A DNA stretch of 46,463 nucleotides, from positions 1-46,463 of the forward strand of contig DXMA01000018.1 in the NCBI GenBank assembly GCA_019414445.1, written 5' to 3'. The number at the start of each line of letters is the position of its first letter. Within the stretch, counting starts at the first letter, position 1. Position numbers and translations under genes: made by a program. This document shows, piece after piece, positions 7,719 to 17,232 of this stretch. Under the pieces are notes generated by a model that worked only from the letters and a program-made list of their open reading frames with translations, was not told the DNA's origin and did no database searches. The stretch comes from Collinsella sp. Its GTDB lineage: Bacteria > Actinomycetota > Coriobacteriia > Coriobacteriales > Coriobacteriaceae.

Positions 7719-9872
7719 TTACTGAACTTTGCTGGCGAACTCGAGGTATTGCATGCGCTGCAGCTTGTCGATCGTCGAGGCGTAGGGGCTGTCTTCCGAT
7801 TCCAAGTCGTAGCGCAGCCCGTCGGCACCGAGATAGCCGGCGACATTGATGGTGGGCACATCTGACCTTGTCGCAAGCAGGGCCTTTTGGTAATTGGTGA
7901 GCGGGGCGCCGATCTTATTAAGGGTAATGGCTGCAATCTCGTTTGCCCCGACGGTGTCGTAGACGTTGAGCTCGGTATTGCCGGCGATCTCATAGTTAGC
8001 CCAGACGAGATATGTCGACTGATAGATACGGAAAGCGTGGCTTGCCGTATCTTCCTGAGGGTACAGCTCGTCGTTGAGAGTCGTTGCGGCGCTCGGCTGA
8101 TGGTCGCCAAAAAAGACAAGAACAACCGGTCTGCCGATGTTGCGGAGCTCGTTGATAAAGTACTCGAGGTCCCGGTCGGATGCGTTGATGCAGGTGAGAT
8201 AGGTGTTGAGCGCGCTGTTGGCGCCTTCGCTGGCTCCCTCGACCCAATAGTTTGTCAGCTCTTCGGCGGGAACGGTGCCATAGTCGTAGCCGCCGTGATT
8301 TTGCATCGTGACGTCAAAGATGAACTGCGGCGCTTCGTCGGTTCTAAGCAGGTCGAGTATCTTGTCGTAGGTGGCGTAGTCGCATACGCCGGCATGGTAA
8401 TAGGGCGCACCTTCGAAATCGCCGATTGAAAGAAAGTCTCCAAAGCCCAGCTGCTGATAGATTTTATCTCGATGGTAGTTGACGGGGTTTTGCGGGTGCA
8501 TAGCGGTAGTGGTATACCCAAGCTCTTTAAGGTCCTTTGCCAGGCTGTTTACGCCATTCATCTGATACAGCTGATAGGGGATCTTGCCTAATCCGACAAA
8601 GGCCGTTGTCGCTCCGGTCAAAAATTCGAATTCGGAGTTCGCCGTTCCGCCACCGGCGACCGAAGCGAGCATGGTGCCGCGAACAAGTGTGTCGGGAAGC
8701 GAGTTGTAGAATGCGGGGCCGGAGTACCCGGCCGCCTGGAGCTGCTCAAAGCACGAAAGGTCGCTAAAACTCTCGTTCATGATGGCAACAATCGTCGGCT
8801 TGATTTCATTGAACTGGGCAACGGTCGCCGCGCGCTGTTCGCTCGAGCCATATGTGCTGTCGTAGACGGCGGCGAGCTCCTGCTCGATGCTCTGCGCCTC
8901 ATCGGGCGTATAGTCTTCGGGCTTCTCAATGGGCAACTCGTTGACCATTTCGGTGAACGAAGTGATAAAACCCTGAGACGCATACGTGGTGATGGGCTGC
9001 CAACGGTCAAATCCAAAATCCAGCGCCTGCTCCAAGTCGATGTTGGAAAAGCCTGAGAGCCCCACAACGGTCACTAGCAGAAAAGCACAGAGGTTAGCGG
9101 CGATAGCGGGGAAGACATGGGTGGGCGTACGGAGCTTTCGCGGTCGGATGAGCGAAAGAAGCCCCAGGGAAATCTCCAGCAGGGCGAGAGAGGTTACGAT
9201 TCCGGCGGTAAAGGTAAACTCGTATCCCTCGCTCACTTCCATTGCGGTGCCAAGGGCCAAGATATCGCTTGGCAGGATGGCTTCGCCTTTAAACGTTATG
9301 ACGAAGTGCTCGGCAATGCCAAGGACGCAACAGACGACGGGCACGAGGACCATGACGCCTCCATGACGCTGTCCCAGCAAATAAAGGGAGAGCAGAACCG
9401 TCGCGAGCAACCCGACGGAAAACCCGAATGAGTTGGCGGGAATGCGATAGAACGTTTCGTTGCAGGCAATTTCGATTGAAACGAACGAGAGCGCTGAAAC
9501 AGCGGCGATGACAAGGATGTCGCGGCAAATACAGGCAACCGTTCCCGTCGCAAGGTCGGTTTGGTCGATAAGTCCCGAAACCAAGGGCTCGACAAGAAGC
9601 ATGACGGCGGCAGCACCGAGCGCCGAATAAGAAAGGACCCATAGGGAGCTGCCCTCATTTACGAGCGATTGATTCGTAATCCATGCAGCTACCACGCCGA
9701 GCGGCATGAGGAGCGTCGCGCACCAAAAGACGCGGGCAATGGGTGGCTTTTCGTTGCGTTTGATTGAAAAATACACGCGCACGACGACGGCGGCCACGAT
9801 AAGGACGGCGATGAATATGGGCAGATTGGCCATGTCGCTCGAAGTGATTTCAAGGGGGATATCTTCGGTCAT
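7719..9872 (-). CDS. LTA synthase-family phosphoglycerol transferase-like membrane protein
   Basis: The 717-residue protein has several hydrophobic segments in its first ~300 residues and then an extracellular alkaline-phosphatase/sulfatase-fold domain. Family members (LtaS, MdoB-like) move glycerol-phosphate from phosphatidylglycerol to an acceptor glycolipid or glycan. Catalytic-site features are visible: NESFSDLS supplies a metal-binding Glu, GGGTANSEFEFLTG contains the expected Thr nucleophile, and FFGDHQPS is the C-terminal Asp-His metal site. The ATG at 9872 follows AGAGGAA, whereas the open frame to 9947 includes an unlikely leader. It is transcribed divergently from uvrA across about 190 bp. 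The acceptor is unknown, so a role in lipoteichoic-acid-like polymer synthesis is inferred from the family. Confidence 0.85.
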   Translation of the reverse strand: MTEDIPLEITSSDMANLPIFIAVLIVAAVVVRVYFSIKRNEKPPIARVFWCATLLMPLGVVAAWITNQSLVNEGSSLWVLSYSALGAAAVMLLVEPLVSGLIDQTDLATGTVACICRDILVIAAVSALSFVSIEIACNETFYRIPANSFGFSVGLLATVLLSLYLLGQRHGGVMVLVPVVCCVLGIAEHFVITFKGEAILPSDILALGTAMEVSEGYEFTFTAGIVTSLALLEISLGLLSLIRPRKLRTPTHVFPAIAANLCAFLLVTVVGLSGFSNIDLEQALDFGFDRWQPITTYASQGFITSFTEMVNELPIEKPEDYTPDEAQSIEQELAAVYDSTYGSSEQRAATVAQFNEIKPTIVAIMNESFSDLSCFEQLQAAGYSGPAFYNSLPDTLVRGTMLASVAGGGTANSEFEFLTGATTAFVGLGKIPYQLYQMNGVNSLAKDLKELGYTTTAMHPQNPVNYHRDKIYQQLGFGDFLSIGDFEGAPYYHAGVCDYATYDKILDLLRTDEAPQFIFDVTMQNHGGYDYGTVPAEELTNYWVEGASEGANSALNTYLTCINASDRDLEYFINELRNIGRPVVLVFFGDHQPSAATTLNDELYPQEDTASHAFRIYQSTYLVWANYEIAGNTELNVYDTVGANEIAAITLNKIGAPLTNYQKALLATRSDVPTINVAGYLGADGLRYDLESEDSPYASTIDKLQRMQYLEFASKVQ

Positions 9873-10065
9873 GGACGTTCCTCTGGTACAGCAAATTAAG
9901 TTCAGTATTAGATTACTGTAACCTTTCCACGGCATTTCGAGAAACAAAGCGCCCGATACGCAAAGCTAAAGGTCTGCGAATCTTGTATTACGAACATCTG
10001 TGCGCGTCGAGTGCGCTAAACTCATCGGCAGTATGATTCGATGCAATAGGAGGCAAGGAGCTTCC

Positions 10066-12945
10066 ATGTCTGATTCCTCTATCGTTATTCGCGGCGCTCG
10101 TGAGCACAACCTCCGTGATATCGATGTTTCCATTCCGCGTGACCAACTCGTGGTCATTACCGGTCTTTCTGGCTCGGGCAAGAGTTCGCTGGCATTCGAC
10201 ACTATCTATGCCGAGGGCCAGCGTCGATACGTCGAGAGCCTTTCGAGTTATGCGCGCCAGTTCTTGGGCCAGATGGACAAACCCGACTTGGATTCAATCG
10301 ACGGCCTTTCGCCGGCGGTGTCGATCGACCAAAAGACGACATCTAAAAACCCTCGCTCGACGGTTGGCACCGTAACCGAGATTTATGACTATCTGCGTCT
10401 GCTGTTCGCCCGTGTGGGCACCCCGCACTGTCCCGAATGCGGCCGCGTCATTGAGCGCCAGACGACCGACCAGGTCGCCGATAAGGTCCTGGCGGCGGGG
10501 GAGGGCCGCCGCGCGTTTGTGCTGGCACCGGTGGTGCGCGGGCGAAAAGGCGAGTACACCAAGCTGTTTGAGGACCTTCGCGCCGAGGGCTTTAGCCGCG
10601 TGCGTGTCGACGGCGAGGTTCGCTCGCTTGATGACCCTATCGATTTGGATAAGAAATTCAAGCACGATATCGAGGTCGTGGTCGACCGCATCGTGATTCG
10701 CGAGAACTCGCTGGGCCGTATTGCCGAGTCCGTTGAACAGGCGACTGCGCTGGCGCACGGCAATGTGAACGTATACTTGCTGCCCGACCGCGACGCTCCC
10801 GAGGGGACCGAAGGCGAGTTGCTGGAGTATTCGCTGGCGTTAGCGTGCCCGGAGCATGGACACTCCATCGATGACCTGCAGCCGCGTGATTTCTCGTTCA
10901 ACGCGCCCTATGGCGCGTGCCCCGAGTGCGATGGCCTGGGCTTTAAGAAGACGGTCGATGCCGAGGCCCTAATCGAAGACCCCTCGAAGTCGATCGCCGA
11001 CGGGGTCTTTGGCAGCCTGTTTGGCAACTCTAACTACTATCCGCAGATTTTCGCTGCGGTCTGCAAACACTTTAAGGTGAGCGTCGATACGCCGTGGGAG
11101 GATCTGCCTCCGCGGGTGTGTCGTGCGTTTTTAGACGGCATGGGCGACCAGAAGATTTCGGTCGACTATCAAAAGCTCGATGGGCGCCGCAGCCAGTGGG
11201 ACACCAAGTTCTCGGGTGTGCGCAATATCCTGTACGAGCGCTATACCGAGACGACGAATGAGAACACCAAGGCGCGCTTGGAGAAGTACATCCGCGAGGA
11301 GCCGTGCTCGAGCTGCCACGGCGCTCGTTTGCGCCCCGAGATGCTCGCCGTCACCGTGGGCGGCAAGTCCATTTACGAGGTTTGTTGTCTGTCGTGCCGT
11401 GAGTCGCTCGAGTTTTTTGAGGGCCTGGAACTCACCGAGCGCCAACAGTTTATCGGCGGACGCATCGTCAAGGAAATCCTGGAGCGCCTGCGTTTTCTGG
11501 TCGATGTCGGACTCGACTATCTGACCCTCGATCGTGCCTCGGCGACGCTTTCCGGAGGCGAGGCCCAGCGTATTCGCCTGGCAACGCAGATCGGCGCCGG
11601 CCTCATGGGTGTCCTGTACATTTTGGACGAGCCATCGATTGGCCTCCATCAGCGCGATAACGAGCGCCTGATCAAGACGCTTGAGCGCCTACGCGATATC
11701 GGCAATACCGTCATCGTCGTCGAGCATGATGAGGATACGATTCGTGCTGCCGACTATGTGATCGACATGGGCCCCGGCGCGGGCGTGAACGGCGGACACG
11801 TAGTCGCGGCGGGAACGCCTGCCGATATCATGGCGTGTCCCGAGTCGATGACGGGCGCTTATCTGACCGGCAAACGAATGATCCGGGTTCCCGATGAGCG
11901 CCGCAAGCCCGGTCGCGGCTGCCTTAAGATCACGGGCGCCCGCGCCAACAACCTCAAAAACGTTACCGCCAAGATCGAGTTTGGTACGCTTACGGTCGTT
12001 ACCGGCGTGTCGGGATCGGGTAAGAGCTCCCTGGTTACCGACACTATCGCACCTGCCCTTACGAATGCCATTCACCGTTCGACGCGCCCTGTGGGTCCGT
12101 ATAAGAAAATCGAGGGCATCGAGTGTATCGATAAGGTTATCGATATCGACCAGTCGCCGATTGGCCGCACGCCGCGTTCCAACCCTGCTACGTACATTGG
12201 CCTGTGGGATGATCTTCGCGCGCTGTTTGCGAGTACGCCGGAGTCGAAGGCGCGCGGCTACTCGCCGGGACGTTTCTCCTTTAACGTGAGCGGCGGTCGC
12301 TGCGAAGCATGCAAGGGCGACGGACAAATTAAGATCGAGATGCACTTCCTTCCCGATATCTATGTCCCCTGTGAGGTCTGCGGCGGCAAACGCTATAACC
12401 GCGAGACGCTTGAGGTCACCTACCGTGGTAAGACCATCTCGGACGTGCTCGACATGAGCGTCACCGAGGCACTGGCCTTCTTTGGGAATATCCCGCAGAT
12501 TAAGCGCAAGCTCCAGACGCTGTACGATGTAGGCTTGGGCTACGTGAGCCTGGGCCAGCCCGCTACGACGCTCTCGGGCGGCGAGGCGCAGCGTGTGAAG
12601 CTCGCCAAGGAGCTTCATCGACGCCAGACGGGCAAGACGTTCTATATTTTGGATGAGCCGACGACCGGCCTTCATTTTGAGGACGTCCGCCAGCTGCTCG
12701 ATGTGCTGCAGCGCTTGGTCGATGCGGGCAACACGGTGCTGGTGATTGAACACAACCTTGATGTCATCAAGGTTGCCGACCGCCTGATCGATATGGGCCC
12801 CGAGGGCGGTAACGGCGGCGGAACCGTCGTGGTTTCGGGCACACCGGAGCAGGTTGCGGACTGTCCGCAGAGTTATACGGGCAAGTTTTTGGCGCCGTTG
12901 CTCAGGCGTGACCGGGAGCGTCAGGCTCAACTTGATGCTCAATAA
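10066..12945 (+). CDS. uvrA: Excinuclease ABC subunit A
   Basis: DNA-damage sensor of nucleotide excision repair, a dimeric ABC ATPase that loads UvrB. The 959-residue protein has two ATPase modules: Walker A GLSGSGKSSLAFDT near the N-terminus and GVSGSGKSSLVTDT in the second half, each with an LSGGEAQR signature. Three zinc modules are visible: CPEC near residue 120, CSSCHGARLRPE, and CEACKGDG with CEVCGGKRYN. Length and order match bacterial UvrA. The ATG at 10066 follows AGGAGGCAAGGAG. The frame is open to 10000, but the extra 22 residues do not look like UvrA. A hairpin follows the stop. Confidence 0.98.
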   Translation: MSDSSIVIRGAREHNLRDIDVSIPRDQLVVITGLSGSGKSSLAFDTIYAEGQRRYVESLSSYARQFLGQMDKPDLDSIDGLSPAVSIDQKTTSKNPRSTVGTVTEIYDYLRLLFARVGTPHCPECGRVIERQTTDQVADKVLAAGEGRRAFVLAPVVRGRKGEYTKLFEDLRAEGFSRVRVDGEVRSLDDPIDLDKKFKHDIEVVVDRIVIRENSLGRIAESVEQATALAHGNVNVYLLPDRDAPEGTEGELLEYSLALACPEHGHSIDDLQPRDFSFNAPYGACPECDGLGFKKTVDAEALIEDPSKSIADGVFGSLFGNSNYYPQIFAAVCKHFKVSVDTPWEDLPPRVCRAFLDGMGDQKISVDYQKLDGRRSQWDTKFSGVRNILYERYTETTNENTKARLEKYIREEPCSSCHGARLRPEMLAVTVGGKSIYEVCCLSCRESLEFFEGLELTERQQFIGGRIVKEILERLRFLVDVGLDYLTLDRASATLSGGEAQRIRLATQIGAGLMGVLYILDEPSIGLHQRDNERLIKTLERLRDIGNTVIVVEHDEDTIRAADYVIDMGPGAGVNGGHVVAAGTPADIMACPESMTGAYLTGKRMIRVPDERRKPGRGCLKITGARANNLKNVTAKIEFGTLTVVTGVSGSGKSSLVTDTIAPALTNAIHRSTRPVGPYKKIEGIECIDKVIDIDQSPIGRTPRSNPATYIGLWDDLRALFASTPESKARGYSPGRFSFNVSGGRCEACKGDGQIKIEMHFLPDIYVPCEVCGGKRYNRETLEVTYRGKTISDVLDMSVTEALAFFGNIPQIKRKLQTLYDVGLGYVSLGQPATTLSGGEAQRVKLAKELHRRQTGKTFYILDEPTTGLHFEDVRQLLDVLQRLVDAGNTVLVIEHNLDVIKVADRLIDMGPEGGNGGGTVVVSGTPEQVADCPQSYTGKFLAPLLRRDRERQAQLDAQ

Positions 12946-12965
12946 ATAGGCGATTCAGTTTATGG

Positions 12966-12996
12966 GCGCCATCGACTCCTTGTGATTCGATGGCGC
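12966..12996 (+). terminator. Hairpin after uvrA, weak terminator
   Basis: A perfect 10-bp stem (GCGCCATCGA 12966-12975, TCGATGGCGC 12987-12996) with an 11-nt loop lies 20 bp after the uvrA stop. The T tract after it is poor (TTGCTGTGT), so termination may be incomplete or Rho-assisted. Confidence 0.5.
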
Positions 12997-13009
12997 TTGC
13001 TGTGTCGAA

Positions 13010-13040
13010 GTGACGTATGCAGCCGAATTGGACATATACT
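13010..13040 (+). promoter_or_regulatory. Possible promoter for ybaK-murJ-uvrC
   Basis: TATACT at 13035-13040 with GTGACG at 13010-13015, spaced 19 bp. The -10 is good but the -35 and spacing are marginal. The position between the uvrA hairpin and the ybaK start is sensible. Confidence 0.35.
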
Positions 13041-13077
13041 TAATCCTTGCGTCCGAATGCGAGGGAAAGGATATGCC

Positions 13078-13578
13078 ATGGCAAAGGCTGTAAAGACGCC
13101 AAAAACCAATGCGATGCGCGAGCTGGAAAGCGCCGGCATTTCCTATGTTCTACATACGTACGAAGACGATGGTGATGAGTCGGCGGGCCTGGGGGTCGCG
13201 ATTTCGGAGCAGCTTGGCGAGGAGCCCGGACAAGGATTTAAGACCTTGGTCTGCGTGACGCCGTCCAACGACCACGTCGTGTGCTGCATCCCTGTTGCCG
13301 ACGAGCTCGATCTAAAGTCCGCCGCGCGTGCCGCGGGGGAGAAGTCCTTGGCCATGATGCATGTGAAGGATTTGCTTGCGGCGACTGGCTACGTTCGCGG
13401 CGGCTGCAGTCCGGTCGGTATGAAAAAACGCTACCGGACGCTCATTGATGAGACATGTGTCCTTTGGGATACCATTTTTATTTCGGGAGGCAAGCGTGGT
13501 TATCAGCTTGAGCTTGCACCCGATGATTTAATTGCATTTTGCGGGGCGACGGTCGCCCCGATTACGAGAGAGGACTGA
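13078..13578 (+). CDS. ybaK: YbaK/EbsC-type Cys-tRNA(Pro) deacylase
   Basis: Predicted trans-editing enzyme that hydrolyses Cys mischarged on tRNA-Pro. The 166-residue protein fits the small YbaK domain. Visible family features are the early NAMRELESAGISY with a following HTYE, the conserved catalytic-site Lys in FKTLVC, and the GGCSPVGMKK segment. The ATG at 13078 follows AGGGAAAGGA, and the longer open frame from 12982 would overlap the uvrA hairpin. It starts a three-gene run: murJ begins 3 bp after its stop and uvrC follows murJ directly. The editing specificity is assigned by family only. EbsC-type members of unknown role look similar. Confidence 0.88.
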   Translation: MAKAVKTPKTNAMRELESAGISYVLHTYEDDGDESAGLGVAISEQLGEEPGQGFKTLVCVTPSNDHVVCCIPVADELDLKSAARAAGEKSLAMMHVKDLLAATGYVRGGCSPVGMKKRYRTLIDETCVLWDTIFISGGKRGYQLELAPDDLIAFCGATVAPITRED

Positions 13579-13581
13579 GCG

Positions 13582-15264
13582 ATGCCGCAGGAAGAATTGA
13601 AGTGCGGAGCTCATTTTGCAAAAGAATCTGCGCCTCAGACACCCTCATCCGAAGCTTCTTCGTCGCGAGACGACACTGACGACATGGGCTCGTCGGACTA
13701 CTCCACGGTTGGTCGTTCCGCCGGGCTTATGACCATCCTGACCATCGTGTCTCGCGTCACCGGCTTTATCCGCACATGGGCAATGGCGGCCGCTATCGGC
13801 ATGTCGCTGCTCTCGTCCTCCTATCAGGTCGCCAACAACCTGCCCAATATGCTCTACGAACTCGTGATGGGCGGCATGCTCGTGACGGCGTTTTTGCCCG
13901 TGTACATGGGCGTGAGGCGTGAGCAGGGTCGCGAGGCCTCGAACGAGTACGTGGGCAACCTGCTCGGTATTCTGCTATTGGTGCTGGGTGGCATTTCGTT
14001 GCTGGGGACCGTGTTCGCTCCGGGCTTTATTTGGACGCAATCGTTCCTTTCGGGTGACGGCGGCAGCATGGATACCGCTGCGTTCATGTTCCGTTTCTTC
14101 GCCATCCAGATTCTGTTTTATGGTTTGGGCTCGGTGTTCTCGGGCGTTCTCAACGCACACCGCGACTACTTCTGGTCGACGTTTGCCCCGGTCCTCAACA
14201 ATGTGATCGTCATTGCGAGCTTTATGGGCTTTGCGCCCGTGTCCGCACAGTTTGGCGAACGTGCCGGCATCATCTTGATTGCGGCCGGTACGACCCTCGG
14301 TGTCTTTGTTCAGATGGCTTGTCAGATCCCCGCGCTTGGCAAGCACGGCGTGCATCCCCATATCCATATCGACTTTAAGGACCCCGCACTGCGCCAGACG
14401 ATTGCGCTCGGTATCCCGACGCTGCTCGCCACGGTGTGCATGTTTGTCTCGACTTCTATCACCAACGCTGCTGCGCTGGTGGTCCAGCCCGAGACTGGTC
14501 CTTCCGTCATCGCCTATGCGCGCCTGTGGTACACGCTGCCCTACGCGCTGATTGCCGCCTCGCTTTCGACGGCGCTCTATACCGAGCTCTCTCACGACGC
14601 ACAGGAGAAGGATTACGACAGCGTTCGCACGGGCATTTCGCGTGGCGTCGCCCAGATGCTGTTCTTCCTGGTTCCGTTCGCGCTGTACCTGATTGTCTTC
14701 GCGCGTCCGCTCAACATGATCTACTGCGCTGGCAAGTTCGATGAGTCCGGCGTGGCGCTGGTGTCCGAGTTCCTTGTCTACCTGGCGTTCTCGCTGCCGC
14801 TCTACGGCGTGGTCGTGCTGATGCAGAAGAGCTTCTCTGCCTTGCTCGACATGAAGCCCTATAGCCGCTATTGCCTGTATTCCGCCATCGGCCAGGCCGG
14901 CTCGGTTCTGCTGTTTGGCGTTGTACTGGGCTTCGGTATGCCGGCAATCGCGCTTTCGTATGTCGTCGACTACGTGATCTTGGTCGGTTGCTCGCTGTGG
15001 TGGCTGCGTCGTCGTCTGCGTGGTCTTCAGGTTAAATCTATCCTGCATGGCGGTTTCTTTGGCCTTTTGCTCGGTGGCCTGGGTGCTGCCGCAGGCGCCG
15101 GCGTCATGTGGGCGCTTGAGCACTTTGTCGGGGCACTTGGCGGCTCGATTCTGATTACTCTTGGCTACGTTTGCGTTGCGGGTGTCGTCTCGCTTGCTGT
15201 TACCTTTGGCCTTGCCGTCGTCCTTAAGATGCCCGAGGTCTCGGCGCTGATTCGTCGCAAGTAG
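13582..15264 (+). CDS. murJ: Lipid II flippase MurJ
   Basis: Integral membrane flippase (MVF, MOP superfamily) that moves lipid II to the outer face of the membrane for peptidoglycan synthesis. The 560-residue protein has a polar, Ser-rich N-terminal tail of about 50 residues followed by many hydrophobic segments, consistent with 14 helices. The conserved start of the fold is visible: TILSRVTGF-like TIVSRVTGFIRTWAMAAAIG, then NNLPNMLYELVMGG, a MurJ hallmark. A cytoplasmic or wall-side tail before helix 1 is common in actinobacterial MurJ, although those often carry a C-terminal pseudokinase that is absent here. AGAGAGGA overlaps the ybaK stop. Its TAG is followed at once by the uvrC GTG. Confidence 0.95.
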   Translation: MPQEELKCGAHFAKESAPQTPSSEASSSRDDTDDMGSSDYSTVGRSAGLMTILTIVSRVTGFIRTWAMAAAIGMSLLSSSYQVANNLPNMLYELVMGGMLVTAFLPVYMGVRREQGREASNEYVGNLLGILLLVLGGISLLGTVFAPGFIWTQSFLSGDGGSMDTAAFMFRFFAIQILFYGLGSVFSGVLNAHRDYFWSTFAPVLNNVIVIASFMGFAPVSAQFGERAGIILIAAGTTLGVFVQMACQIPALGKHGVHPHIHIDFKDPALRQTIALGIPTLLATVCMFVSTSITNAAALVVQPETGPSVIAYARLWYTLPYALIAASLSTALYTELSHDAQEKDYDSVRTGISRGVAQMLFFLVPFALYLIVFARPLNMIYCAGKFDESGVALVSEFLVYLAFSLPLYGVVVLMQKSFSALLDMKPYSRYCLYSAIGQAGSVLLFGVVLGFGMPAIALSYVVDYVILVGCSLWWLRRRLRGLQVKSILHGGFFGLLLGGLGAAAGAGVMWALEHFVGALGGSILITLGYVCVAGVVSLAVTFGLAVVLKMPEVSALIRRK

Positions 15265-17211
15265 GTGCGCGTGGCCGGTCACGACAACATTCCAACGCTT
15301 GCCGAGCAGGTTTCGCGCGTTCCCACGCAGCCCGGCTGCTACCTTTGGAAAGACGCCAAGGGCGATGTCATCTACGTGGGCAAGGCGAAAAACCTGCGCG
15401 CCCGTATGCGTCAGTACGTGACGCTGCAGGACGAGCGCCAGAAGATCCCGCTGATGATGCAGCTGGTGGCGAGCTTTGACTATATCGTGGTGGAGACCGA
15501 GCACGAGGCGTTGGTGCTCGAGCGCAATTTGATTGGTCAGTACCATCCGTACTTTAACGTCGACCTCAAGGATGACAAGAGCTACCCCTTTATCGCCATT
15601 ACAAAGGGCGACCTGTATCCCGCTATCAAATACACGCGTGAGCGTCATAAGCCGGGAACGCGCTATTTTGGACCTTATACCGATAGCCGCGCGGCACGTG
15701 AGACGATAGATACGCTGCGCAAGGTTATCCCCATCTGCTCCGCATCCTGTGCGGAGTGGCGTCGTTGTCGCCGTATCGTCGAGTCCCACAAGGGCGAGGA
15801 AGACATCGTCAATATGATTTGCGCGCAAAACGGGCGCCCCTGCTTTGACTACCATGTCGGGCGCGGCCCGGGTGCGTGTGTCGGCGTGATTTCCCCGGCA
15901 GACTATGCCAAGAACGTCAAGCGTGTCGAGCGCTTTTTGTCGGGCCATCGCAAGGATGTCGTCGATGAGCTGACCTCCGAGATGACGGATGCCGCTGAGG
16001 CGCTCGACTTTGAGCGCGCGGCACGCGTCAAACGTCGTTTGGAGGTCATCAGGGGTCTGGACGATCGTCAGCAAGTCGTTTTTCCCTCCAGTGTCGATAT
16101 AGATGTCATCGGTTTCTATCGCGAGGAGACCATCTCCGCCGCTTGCGTCTTCGTCGTTCGCGAGGGCCGAACAGTTCGCACCTGCGAGTTCATTCTCGAC
16201 AAGGGTCTTGATGTTGACGAGGAAGAGCTCCAGTCGGGCTTTCTTAAGCGCTATTACGACGAGACGGCTGATATTCCAGCTGAGGTCAACCTTTCCGTCG
16301 AGCTTGAGGATGCGGAAGCGCTGGGGGAGTGGCTTGCGGGCAAGCGTGAGCGTTCCTGCCATCTCCATAGGCCGCAGCGTGGCGAAAAGCACCGTCTGCT
16401 CGATATGGCATCCAAAAATGCGCGCCATGCCCTCATGCGCTACATGATGCGAACGGGGTACGCTGACGACCGCACCAATCAAGCGCTCCTGGAGCTCGAA
16501 AGCGCGTTGGCGCTGCCATCGCCGCCGTTGCGTATCGAGTGCTTCGATATCTCGACGCTGCATGGCACCTTTACCGTCGCCTCGATGGTGGTGTTTACCA
16601 ACGGGCGCGCCGACAAGAGCCAGTACCGCCGCTTTAAAATCCAGGCCGAATTGGACGAGGCGAACGACTTCGTTTCGATGTCCGAGGTTTTGGGACGACG
16701 CTATGCTCTCGAGCGCATGGCCGACGAGCGCTTTGGCTCGCGCCCCGATTTGCTCGTTGTCGATGGCGGTAAGCCGCAATTGACCGCTGCGATCAAGCAA
16801 CTTGAGGCTCTTGGGCTCGATATACCAGTTTGTGGCTTGGCGAAGGCCGATGAGGAAGTTTTTGTGCCTTGGGACGAGACTCCCGTCGTGCTGCCGACCG
16901 GGTCTGCCTCGCTCTATCTAATTAAACAGGTGCGCGATGAGTCCCACCGATTTGCTATCACGTTCCATCGTGAATTGCGCGACAAGGCCATGACAGTTTC
17001 GGTACTCGATGACGTTCCTGGCGTGGGGCCCACCAGAAAACGTGCCCTTATGCGCCATTTTGGCTCGATGAAGCGTTTGCGCGCGGCGAGCGAGCAGGAG
17101 ATTGCAGAAGTTCGAGGCGTTCCGGCCGATGTCGCCAAAGCGGTCCACGAGGCACTTGTTGCGTGGAATGCCGAGCGCTCCGAGATGGCGGCAAAGCAAT
17201 CCGAAAACTAA
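15265..17211 (+). CDS. uvrC: Excinuclease ABC subunit C
   Basis: Dual-incision nuclease of nucleotide excision repair. The 648-residue protein has an N-terminal GIY-YIG domain (PGCYLWKDAKG with VIYVGKAKNLRAR, 23-46) for the 3' cut, a UVR domain (ALDFERAARVKRR) for UvrB contact, an RNase H-like domain for the 5' cut (IECFDISTLHGT, VVDGGKPQL), and C-terminal helix-hairpin-helix repeats (VPGVGPTRKRALMRHFGS). The cysteine region after the first domain is unusual: there are cysteines at 158, 162, 168, 186, 193 and 205, but the site where most UvrC proteins have GRC is Gly (VGRGPGAC), and the spacing from the first cysteine is stretched. The start is GTG at 15265 or 15271, directly after the murJ stop. 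Confidence 0.96.
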   Translation: MRVAGHDNIPTLAEQVSRVPTQPGCYLWKDAKGDVIYVGKAKNLRARMRQYVTLQDERQKIPLMMQLVASFDYIVVETEHEALVLERNLIGQYHPYFNVDLKDDKSYPFIAITKGDLYPAIKYTRERHKPGTRYFGPYTDSRAARETIDTLRKVIPICSASCAEWRRCRRIVESHKGEEDIVNMICAQNGRPCFDYHVGRGPGACVGVISPADYAKNVKRVERFLSGHRKDVVDELTSEMTDAAEALDFERAARVKRRLEVIRGLDDRQQVVFPSSVDIDVIGFYREETISAACVFVVREGRTVRTCEFILDKGLDVDEEELQSGFLKRYYDETADIPAEVNLSVELEDAEALGEWLAGKRERSCHLHRPQRGEKHRLLDMASKNARHALMRYMMRTGYADDRTNQALLELESALALPSPPLRIECFDISTLHGTFTVASMVVFTNGRADKSQYRRFKIQAELDEANDFVSMSEVLGRRYALERMADERFGSRPDLLVVDGGKPQLTAAIKQLEALGLDIPVCGLAKADEEVFVPWDETPVVLPTGSASLYLIKQVRDESHRFAITFHRELRDKAMTVSVLDDVPGVGPTRKRALMRHFGSMKRLRAASEQEIAEVRGVPADVAKAVHEALVAWNAERSEMAAKQSEN

Positions 17212-17232
17212 ACACGCCTCTAAACAACTGAT

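Noticed and set aside
13975..16800. A 941-codon open frame on the minus strand opposite murJ and uvrC
   Set aside because: Its sequence is low in hydrophobic core and rich in His, Arg and Gln, typical of antisense to GC-rich genes. murJ and uvrC on the plus strand are certain.
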